Shown here one piece after another: positions 54,851 to 64,000 of a stretch of 64,000 nt of DNA. The translations under genes and the position numbers were made by a program. The stretch's first letter is position 1, and every line of letters begins with the position of its first letter. The notes under the pieces were generated by a model. That model saw only the letters and a program-made list of their open reading frames with translations. It was not told the origin of the DNA and did no database searches. The stretch spans positions 16,631,160-16,695,159 of the forward strand of contig CM041089.1 in NCBI GenBank assembly GCA_023079485.1, written 5' to 3'. Origin of the DNA: Archilochus colubris (Eukaryota; Chordata; Aves; Apodiformes; Trochilidae).

Positions 54851-57800
54851 AACAAAAGGGCTGTGGAGAAGGGAAAGGAGGGAGCAGCTCTGCCCTCCCT
54901 GCTCAGCCTGGGGCTCCTGGGTCTGTCTGCTCCCGGGGTCACCTCTGCCCGGGACCTTCCACGGGAGACTCCTTGTGACCCCAGTGCGGCCACCTCCACC
55001 CTCAGAGATCTGCCGGGGGCCCTGCACCGTGGACACAGCTGCAGGGATGCTTTCTGGCTTCAGTGTGGTCACACAGCCAAGTCCTGCAAGTTGTTTTTTT
55101 GTTTGTTTGTGTTTGATTTGTTTTTAGGTTTTGTTTGTTTTTTGCAGAGCCCAGAACTGGAGCCCTAAGCCCCTTGTGAGCAGAGGGTGCAGAAAGCTCA
55201 TCCTTGGGGCAGGGCATCCCCCTGCAGATGCCACTGAGGTGCCCATCTGAGTGAGCAGCCAGCATCTCTGCTGCTTTGGTGGGTGCCAGGGGGGGTGACA
55301 CCCACCAGGCTCCTTCCCAGGGTGGGGTAGGGTCAGGTGCCTCTGAAGAGAGACCTCCAGGTCACCTTGGGGGTGGTGGCAGGGGATGGCACATAGTGGT
55401 GACTTCATGGGCCCAGGTATCCTGGCAGGGCTCCTCCTCTGGAGCCCCTTAGCCCCTCCAAACCAGGCATCTCTGTGGATCTCTCCTTCCTGCTCATGGC
55501 ATTAATTAACAGGATAACATCCTCCATGCCCAGAGCAGATGCTGTGTCTCTGATTTCTGCTAACCTGCTGACTCTTGTTGATTCTCTCCAGCAGAAGGCA
55601 ACTGAGGTTTTGCAGACTCCCAGGAGGAGACCTGAGCACACTGGAGGGAAGCAGTGTAGGATCAGCTCTGTGTGGTGCTGGGCCTGACTCACCTTGCCAT
55701 TATACCATCTCCCAAACACTAATTTCATTCCAATAATTAGCTACACCACTGAGGTCTGACCTGCTCCTGTGGCTGGCACTCGGGCTCCTTTGCTTCCCAC
55801 CCAGTTCAGGCAGCAATTAACAAATCCAGGCTGGCTCCTCACCCCACTACATTCTCTGCTCCACAGGCAGATGCAAAGGAGCTGTTTCTCTGAGCCTTTC
55901 CTCAGGGAACCCACATGTTGCCTGTGTAGGACACTGTTTCTGCAGGAGATGTCCCACGTGAGGCTGTGAAGGGATGTAACTCATTCATTTTCAGGACATA
56001 CCTCTAGTTAATTTGTGGTGATCTGGAGCACCCAAAAGCACAGGAAGGTGCCTGTGTGGCTCTGAGGTTGCCCTGCTCATCCTTGGCATCAGGCTCCAGC
56101 AGTGCTGGTGGGGCCACAGCTGGAGATGTCCCTCATTTGGTTTAGTTCCTGTGGGTTAACTCCATGGACTCAGCACAGGAGAAGAGGAGGAACAACAGCC
56201 CCAGAAAGCAATGGGATGGATTTCACCCTCTCATTATCTCCATCATCCCAATTAAAAAAGCTGGGGAGGGAGGCAGCTGTCAGCCCCACTGACACACAGG
56301 CTGCAGGAGGGGGAAAACAACCTTTCTGAGTCCTCCCAAAGGAGACAGACAAGAGAGCAAGTGCACATCAGCATGGAGCCAGGGAGCCAGGTGGGAATGA
56401 AAGGACATCTCATCCCCACTGGCTTTGTCAGTGCTTTTAGAAGCAGATTATGAGGGCTGAAAAAAACTGCAAGGCTCTAGGAGCTGGCTGGGGATTGGGA
56501 TGGAGCAGCAACACCCAGCAGAGAGCTTGCTGTGCTGCACCCATCTGAAAGGCAGAAAAAGCCCTGGCCAGCAGTTGGGTTTGGACATGAGGCTGCCAGA
56601 AACATGGAGCAGGGTTTGTGCCAGCATTTCCGTGGTGGAGAAGGAGCCATTTCTGCACTTCTTGCACATAATTTAGAAGTGTTCCCTTTTATCCTCTACC
56701 CACTTCTCCCCACCCAAGCCAGGAATGAACTTCCAGCCCCTCAACTCACCATCTCTTGCCTCAGATTTTAATATATGCAGCTAATCTGGGGTCCCAGTCT
56801 CCTGGGGAGATTTTCAGGAAATGGAAAAAACACACTTGGGAGCAGCTTCTCTCTCTTTGGCAGCTGCCTCAGGCCCTGGAGGTGCCACCTCATTCCTCCA
56901 CGTGGGCAATAGCCAGGTGTAACCAGGCAGAGCCAAGTTCCTTCTGTTACATGGGACATGAGTCCTCTCTGCAGGCAAAACCAAAGGATGGGAGATACCA
57001 AAATACCCGAGGACCTGGGACCTCCTCTTTTGCTAGGAGCCACCAGCAGCTGAGCAGCCCCAAGCATCTTTCCAGGCAGCACTGGTGGATTGAGTGAGTG
57101 AGTGAGTGAGTGAGGAGTGAGCTCTGCTTCCTCTTCCAGGACTCACTGGCTCCTTCTGGAGCTGAAGATATTTCTGCTGCTGCTCCCTGCGTGGGGAGGG
57201 AGCTCAAAATCCTCTTTTGCACAGACAAGCTGTGAGCAAAGCAGCTGTGTCACAGGACAAGGGATATCCATCCAGATGGGTGGGACATCTGACCGTGGAT
57301 GCTTTGAATGGATTGGAATGGAAGAAGGTTCTAAAAGAAACCTCCTCCACCTCACTGTCATCAGGTGAGAAGGCTGAAGGACAGCAAGGAAATGTGTTAA
57401 ACTAATCCAGTCCTGGGGCAGAGTGGACTCAACAAGTTAACCATCCAGGGCAGCAAGCAGGCAGCCTTTTTCAGGGTCCAGTGGCTCAGGTTTTTTTCCT
57501 TCTGGCCTCTCTGCTCTGCTTTGTATCCATGCAGATGTCCCATGCACAGACACACACATCCCATGCACTGATGCCGTGGCATGATGGGGTAGGACACATC
57601 CAGCAGCAGCAGCAGCACACTGTGATTTCCCTTCAAGTGGTTACTGCTTTGTGAGTAACAGCTTTAACCATGACAACATGCTCCAGAATTACAAACACAA
57701 AAGCACTGAGGTTCCAGAAAGGCTGGGGAAAAAAACGTGAAAGGAGGAGAGGGACCTGGGTTGAGCAGCCAGGTGGTAGGGATGTAGGGATTTGGGTATT

Positions 57801-57960
57801 CCTTCTCTTTTTCCTCCTTTTGTCCTTACATCTCAGCATTTCACTAAGAGGAGGTCATATTCCAGCAGCTCTACCACCACTGATTGACCTGACACAGAGA
57901 CTGCTTGGCAGTGCCCTGAGCTGTAATAAAGATATTATACAAAATTATAAACTATAACCA
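54850..57960. other. No gene recognised
   Basis: Mixed-composition DNA to the right of the orphan promoter, with a T/G run at 55094-55145 and a (TGAG)n repeat at 57090-57114. If the promoter serves HRAS in the plus direction, this would be its first intron; no Ras coding exon was found. Confidence 0.45.
57090..57114 (+). repeat. (TGAG)n microsatellite
   Basis: About six TGAG units. Confidence 0.95.
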
Positions 57961-57968
57961 TGCATCAC

Positions 57969-58335
57969 TGTAGCGGGAGGAGCCACTCATGCTATGCTGC
58001 CCGCATTCTCCACCAAATGTAGCGGGAGGAGCCATTCTTGCTCCTGAAGCTCGACGAGCTGCTGGTCTCTTCCAGGACTCCAGCCACCACACAGCGCTTC
58101 CAGGGTAGAAGTGTAGCGGGAGGAGCCTTTCTTGCTCCAGAGGCTCGACGAGCTGCTGGCCTCCCCATGCCTCACACCAGAGTGAGCTGAGATGCTTTCC
58201 GTGGGTGTGTGTCCCACCTTTATTGGCCCCCTGGTCTTGCTCATGCCCAATAGGGGCCTGTCCTAATCAGGCACAGGTGGACTCACACCCACTCACTGGC
58301 AATTCGAAGCACCTGGTTTATCTTGCTTCTCTACA
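57969..58335 (-). mobile_element. Internally deleted endogenous retrovirus (LTR remnant)
   Basis: A 367-base element flanked by a perfect 6-bp duplication CATCAC (57963-57968 and 58336-58341). Read on the minus strand it starts TGTAGAGAAGC and ends GGCTCCTCCCGCTACA, with TGTAG/CTACA termini. A polyadenylation signal AATAAA is at 58224-58219. The LTR 3' end motif GGCTCCTCCCGCTACA occurs three times, ending at 58112, 58018 and 57969. Directly after the second, TT then TGGTGGAGAATGCGGGCA (58015-57998) sits exactly where a tRNA primer-binding site belongs. So the element is an LTR with a duplicated 3' segment, the start of the internal region, and the last bases of the other LTR; all coding genes are gone. 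A 6-bp duplication points to a class II (beta/alpha-like) integrase. Confidence 0.82.
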
Positions 58336-58431
58336 CATCACTGTGCAGCCTGGTGGGAAACCCAGACTGTGCCATGGTGCCACCAGCTTGGGCCCACCCT
58401 GCTCTTCCTGGGACAGGAGCAGCATGGCTCT

Positions 58432-59252
58432 GGCTAGGAAACCCAACAGATCCTGGACAGACTGGAGAGTTGGGATGATCCCAAGGGGATGAGGTTCAAC
58501 ATTCCAAGTGCTGGGTCCTGCACTTTGGCCACAACAACCCCATGGGGAGCTCCAGGCTGGGCACAGAGTGGCAGAAAGGGACCTGGGAGTCTGGATTGCC
58601 AGGAAGCTGAACAGGAGCCAGCAGTGTGCCCAGGTGGCCAAGAAGGCCAATGGCATCCTGGGCTGGCTCAGGAACAGCGTGGCCAGCAGGTCCAGGGAAG
58701 GGATTCTGCCCCTGTGCTCAGCCCTGGGGAGGCCACAGCTTGAGTCCTGTGTCCAGTTCTGGGCCCCTCAGCTCAGGAAGGAGATTGAGGTGCTGGAGCA
58801 GGTCCAGAGAAGAGCAAGGAGGCTGTGAAGGGATCCAGCACAAGTCCTGTGAGGAAGGGCTGAGGGAGCTGGGGGTGTTGAGGCTGGAGAAGAGGAGGCT
58901 CAGGGGAGACCTCATCACTCTCTCCAACTCCCTGAAAGGAGGTTGGAGCCAGGGGGGGGTTGGGCTCTTTCCCAGGCAACTCTCAGCAAGACAAGAGGGC
59001 AGGGTCTCAAGTTGTGCCAGGGGAGGTTTAGGTTGGAGATGAGAAAGAATTTCTTTCTGGAGAGGGTGATCAGGCATTGGAATGGGCTGCCCAGGGAAGT
59101 AGTGGATTCTCAGTGTCTGGAGATCTTTACAAAGAGCCTGGATGTGGCACTGAGTGCCATGGGCTGGGAACCACGGGGGGAGTGGATCAAGGGTTGGACT
59201 TGGTGACCTCTGAGGTCCCTTCCAACCCAGCCCATTCTATGATTCTGTGATT
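58432..59252 (+). mobile_element. CR1 LINE 3' fragment (longest copy here)
   Basis: Plus-strand CR1 of about 820 bases from the ACAGACTGGAGAGTTGGGAT block through GGCCAAGAAGGCCAATGGCA to the tail ATTCTATGATTCTGTGAT. Its minus- and plus-strand frames are short and broken. It is the longest copy of the subfamily seen repeatedly in this window. It lies about 100 bases beyond the retroviral remnant. Confidence 0.95.
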
Positions 59253-59259
59253 ATGTGCA

Positions 59260-61040
59260 TCCAGGTACCCAAACCTGCTCCATGCCAGAGCCCATCACCA
59301 TCTCACCAGGCCAGCTCTGAGCACACCTGGGCCAATGCAAGCACCATCTTCCTGGGCTTGGTTTAGCTGTGAGGAGCAGAGAGATGGTTGTAGCTGTCAC
59401 ACCAAGCATGTGCAATGCAGTGAGGTCACCCTGGGCAGCCCTGGAAGCCCTGATCCCACCTGTGAGGCCCAGCAGAGCTCCCAGCTCCAAGGGACAAGAT
59501 TGATGGAAGGTGGAAGAAAGCAAATTCTCTGTTCTGCTTTTCATCCAAAGAGGATGTGGAGCAGCAAAGGGGATGAGTGCCCTGCCCTTGGTCAGCCTTG
59601 ATGCCCTGGGCAGAGCTGGAAGAGGACACAGCCTCACTTCTATGTCACCTCTCTTCTACTCTTAAGACAGAACCAGAAATACGGGGCTGAGACCTGGTCC
59701 TGCTGGCCTGACCCCCTCCTCTGATGTCCAAACAACATGTCTGGGTGATTTGGTCCTGGTGTGGCTTCAGACCTCCTTTTAAAGGGTGGTGTGGGTTGTT
59801 TTGCTGGTTCTTGGTTACAACCCAACAAATCTTTGCTGGTGATGAAGCATGGGATCTCCAGGCAGTGGGACTGGAGGTGGAGGACTGGAGCCCTTGCTTA
59901 GGAAAGCCATTCCCATGGGAATCAGAGAGAGGAGATGGATCAGGGCAAGGTGGGGAGAGGAGAACCCTCAAGGGGAACCAGTTAGCAAGGTGGAGGAGTG
60001 CTGAAGGGTTAAAGGATTTTACTGAATGCACAAAAGAGACTAAATGGATCTGAGAGTAAAACTCAAATTAGGAGACCTATGAGGAAGTAGCCAAGCTCTG
60101 AAACAATAAAGATAATAATTTCACCTGCCAGAGAAAAGATTAGAGCCAAGTGGTGAGAGCAGATTTGTGGTGGGGCCAAGAGGAAGGAAAAGTTGTAGCA
60201 AAAACCAGTCATTAAAAAAATAACGAAGAGCTCTTGTTTCTCGAGACAGATTCCCATTACAGCCTCACCTACAGCAAAGTTCACCTCAGGACTCACACTG
60301 TGCAGCTGTTATAAACAGGCTGAATGGCTTCAAAGAGGTTTGAAGTTCCAGTTTCAGTCTGTCACACACTTATTGGCATGAAATGAGCCAGGGGAGATTT
60401 GACCACAGCGAGGTTTGTTTGCTTGCTTTGTTTTCTAAAGCAAAAGTTGTCTTGTAAATAAGTTTTCCTTGGGATAACAGGAAAGGGAAGGGGCTGGCAC
60501 AGCACCAAACGTGTTCCCTTCAGCTCCCAGGCTCTCACACATGGCCCTTTACACACCATGGGGTCTCTGCAGGAAACCCAAAAAGAGTTGACACTGGGAG
60601 GAGAGCTTTGTGTACAGGAGACAGCCCGATGCTCATAAAAGCACCCAGATTTCACCCCTACCCTTCAGAGGAGAAAGAGTCCTGGTTAAAAAACCAAACC
60701 AAACCAAAAACCAAAACCCAAGGTGGTTTATGCATGATATGCAGTGATAATTCCTAATGGCATCACAGGAGCTGGCAGCCAAGAGGCAGCAGCATCTGGA
60801 GGGGGTGACAGCCACAGGAGCATGGTCACCCTGCTGACCTGTGCCCCGAGGCACCTTTGGCAGCATCAAACCCCACAGATAACAGAACAACACAGAGAAG
60901 GGGATGAAGCTCTGCTCCCTGTAAGCAAGGACTTGGCATGTCAGGAGTCTGCAGTCTGGAAGAGAGATGGTTGAAGGTGTTATGGTAGAGGTCTGTGAAG
61001 TCATGCAAAGCCAATAAAGGTCCCTCTGTACAGCTTTCCT
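59260..61040. other. No gene recognised
   Basis: Intergenic or intronic sequence without recognisable exon or dispersed repeat; AT-rich after 60 kb, with a small AACCAAACC run near 60690-60715. Confidence 0.5.
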
Positions 61041-61044
61041 ACCC

Positions 61045-61300
61045 TCAAGGTAGGAAGATGTCCCCTACCCTCAGCTCTCCCACCTGACTTGGTGTCACCT
61101 CCAAACCCACTGCAGATGCTCTCAGTCCCTTGTGCAGGTCATGGATAAAGGTGTTAAACAGACCTGGCCCCACTCCTGAGCCCTCAGGAACACCACTGCT
61201 GAGCACCAGAAATGGATTTAACTCCATCCACTGAAGGATCCCACCAAGCCAAAGGATCACCCATTTCTTACAGAGCTGAAGCTGCATCTCCAAGCTCATG
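61045..61300 (-). mobile_element. Decayed CR1 reverse-transcriptase fragment
   Basis: On the minus strand it encodes LSSGVPEGSGVGPGLFNTFI then HDL, a degraded version of the [24 protein letters not shown] block, preceded by WLGGILQWMELNPF. Key positions are mutated, so it is an old dead copy. Confidence 0.8.
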
Positions 61301-64000
61301 CATCCTGTTGGGCCCTGGGCTGTTTCTCCACCACCAGGAGCACACTGCTCATGTCAGGCAGCATAAAGCCACCACCTCCCTCCTTCCAGCTCCCTGTGAC
61401 ATGGGAACATGCTTTTGCCAGCACTGGCTCCCAGCAGGGGAGGGGAAACCTTTGCCAACCCCAGGGTCCCACTGCCCATGTTGTGTGTGCTAAACCAGGG
61501 GCAGTATTTGTCTGCTGAGGCACCCCAGAGCCTCAGTGTCTGATGGACTGAGGGCTGCAGGGGGGCAGCAGCTCAAGAGCCCCATGTGCTCCTTGTTGTC
61601 TCTCCCACCTCCTCTCTTTCCTGACTCTCCCTCTGGATACACCAGGAGGGCTGTGCTGGCAGCCAGACACCACAGCCTGGATTTTATGGGTTTATCAGCC
61701 CCAACAGGAGGTGTCAGGCGCCAGCCAAGCCTGTGTTTGCTCTGGGTCTTGTGCCTCTTGGGAACCATCTCACCTTGACCCAGGGGAGCTTGCAGCCTCA
61801 CAGAGGGGCCTTTTCAACCCAACATGAACCAGTGCCTCTGTCTGAACCCCAGCATGCCAGTGCCTCTGCCTGGCTTACATTTTTTTCTACCTGATGATCA
61901 CAGCAGGGACCTCAGCCCCAAGCATGGTGCTGCACAACTTGTGATAAACCCCTATGGCACTTGGGGTGTCCTGGGAAGGCCTGGCCAGAGGAGAGGGGTG
62001 TTTAAACTGGAGGCACTGGGCTTCCAGTGCAGGAGGGAAGTCTTGCTGAAGCCAAAAGTTAATGAGAGGGCACAGATTCTGGGCAGGCTTTGGAGATTTT
62101 TTTCTTCCCAGATTAAGCAGTGACATGGGAGGCCCAGAGAGCTGGAGGGCTTGCAGCTGGAGGTGAACATCAGGTCAACGAGTCCTTTTTCTCTGCCTCT
62201 CAGCCCCAAGACCCTGAGGCAGAGGTGTTACCTAGAGCATAGTTTTAAAAGCACAGTTTTCCTACCTTCATCACCTCTTTCTCAAAGAGAAAAATTTGGG
62301 GTTTGAAAGCCAGCTTGGATGCTGCTTTGCCTCAAACCAGCAGGAGAAATAGCAAGCCATGGCTCTTCTGCCCTCCAAAGTCCACCAGCTTCATTTTTCC
62401 AGGCTGAGCTCCCTCCTCTGCACTTGCAAGAGTCTGCAAGCACCTGGGCAGCTGCAGAAAACCCATCCTCACCTCCAGCCTCTGCAGCTGAGTCCTGGTG
62501 TGGTGCCAGGGAGGTTGTTCACAGCCTGACTCAGCCCCTCTCCTGTTTCCTTGCATTGCACAAGTGTAACTGAGGTCTGGGTTCTGCTGTCTCAGCAGTA
62601 AAGGTCACCACCCCTCCTCTGGTCCCTCCTGTGCTGTGTGTGATGTCCCTGGAGGTTTTGTGTCACCACCTGGGTGGTACCACTCAGACCCAGGTGGGTT
62701 CTGAGAGCTGAGGGCAGCCCTGCCTTGCACCCAAACCCCTCCAGTCTCATCAGGGGCATTAAGGACAGAGGAGCAAAACATGGAACCTTAAAGATCTTCT
62801 TTTGCAATGCAGGTTTTGGGGGATACAATTGCTGGGCAGCTTGTGAAGCTGTGACCCAGGGCAGGTGTTTGGAGGGGACTGAAATGTGCAGAAATGTGCC
62901 TGATGGGGACAGTCTCCTGGTGAGATGCAGCCAGGCAGGGGGGGATTTCAGACAGGACCACATCTGTCTAAACTAAACCTGGCTGAGGGGGGTATTTTGG
63001 GGACAAGAAGAGGTTCCCCAACACCCCTGATCCCTCTCTGCTATGGGTGCTCAGTCAGAGAGCACCAGGCAGCTTGGAGAGGAGGGAGATGGGGTGGGGA
63101 TGGGAGGAAAAACCACCACAAATAGTTCTGCTGTCACCTCCTGGCCACTGCTCCAAGTCTTGTTAGCATCCAGAAGTAGCACTGATTAAAAGCTGGGTTT
63201 ATTTTATTTTATTTTCCACAAATATATATGGATAGATATCCCTGAACCACTGAAGCAGCTTGTTTTACGCTGACACAACTCGTTCTTGCCTGGGAAGGAG
63301 GTACCAGTACAAGATGCTTCAAGGATGTGTTCACAGCAAGTATTGCACCTTTTAAAAGAAAAAAAATAAATAAATGTCACTTTCAAAACACTTGCCACAT
63401 GTCTGATTAATATTTATACCTATAAAAACACTGTGTGCCCTCTAGGAAAATGAATCCAAAATAATTAAGTGTAAATTTAGATCAGTGGAACCACAGCAAG
63501 TCTTTTTGTATCCACTCTCATTTGAAATAAACACTCTTAATTTAGGTTAATTTATAATTAATTAAAAAAAATCCTTAGTTAAACTGAAGGGACCATTGGT
63601 TTGTTATGTTCCAAATGAAACTGTTAATAAAGCTCTTGCTGTTTATATTTCTGTCATGATTACCCCAGAACAGAACCCCCTGGGAGTTTCCCTGGACAGA
63701 CAAGAAAACCTCAGGCTCTGGGAGGGGGACTTGGGGACACTGATAACACATCCAAGCCTTTCCTTTAACCCCAGGCTGACCTCTTGAGTGGAGAAACAGC
63801 CCTTTTGGGCTCTTAAACCTCCAGTTCCAATGTTTTCCTGCCTCCCTTGTGCCTCCTGTCCTCTGATGGGGCAAAGGAAGGGAACTGCTCTCTTCCCAAG
63901 GGTGTGTGTGGAGGGAGCCCTGTGGGAACCCAGGCTGATTGGGATCAGTTGTCAAAGTTTTTCCAGCAATGCTCAGGTGCAGATGAAGCTTTTTCATGTG
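61301..64000. other. No gene recognised
   Basis: No exon, RNA gene or repeat family recognised to the window end. The stretch from 63180 is AT-rich with several AATAAA/TTTATT signals, which could mark a 3' UTR, but no upstream coding exon was found. Confidence 0.45.

Noticed and set aside
57969..58160. Three spaced copies of TGTAGCGGGAGGAGCC resembling a CRISPR or satellite array
   Set aside because: They are the reverse complement of an LTR 3' end within one retroviral remnant; spacing is irregular and a target-site duplication flanks the whole.
39300..64000. HRAS, LRRC56 or LMNTD2 exons predicted by synteny
   Set aside because: I searched for Ras G1/G2 box coding sequence, leucine-rich-repeat exons and lamin-tail exons on both strands and could not identify any; naming them here would rest on synteny alone.

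Overview
This is a 64 kb window of vertebrate nuclear DNA, almost certainly from a bird. It has spliced genes with GT/AG introns, CpG-island promoters and many CR1 LINE fragments ending in the typical CTATGATTCT-type tail. It also carries two LTR remnants of avian type. A passerine is plausible but not proven. Nothing prokaryotic is present.

Layout, left to right. (1) The 5' part of PHRF1 on the minus strand: coding exons at 2083-2173, 1662-1784 and 669-895 join in frame to give residues 1-147 (acidic N-terminus and the first half of the RING finger). A noncoding first exon lies at a CpG-island promoter near 9.5-9.7 kb. (2) A GC-rich promoter on the plus strand at 13.26-13.91 kb is followed at 14.20-14.29 kb by the microRNA gene mir-210, in which both mature arms can be read. 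A canonical polyadenylation signal at 15,996 could end the host transcript (equivalent of MIR210HG). (3) RASSF7 on the minus strand: coding exons at 25390-25492, 24316-25211, 22861-23029 and 22250-22140 (or beyond) join in frame into an N-terminal RASSF protein with a Ras-association domain and long coiled coils. Its likely noncoding first exon is in a CpG island at 37.3-38.15 kb, about 12 kb upstream. (4) 38-64 kb holds no coding exon that I can recognise. It contains one further orphan CpG-island promoter (54.2-54.85 kb), CR1 copies, simple repeats, a telomere-like array and an internally deleted endogenous retrovirus with a perfect 6-bp target-site duplication.

The order PHRF1 - mir-210 - RASSF7, with mir-210 on the strand opposite to its two neighbours, is the same as in mammals (human 11p15.5). 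This supports the three assignments independently of the sequence matches. In human the next genes are LMNTD2, LRRC56 and HRAS. I looked for their coding exons and did not find them, so the 54 kb promoter can be linked to them only by position.

The most valuable content is the mir-210 locus: an intact hypoxamiR hairpin whose arms match, as I recall it, the fish rather than the mammalian form, with hypoxia-response core motifs in the upstream CpG island and a strong splice-donor motif inside the hairpin stem.
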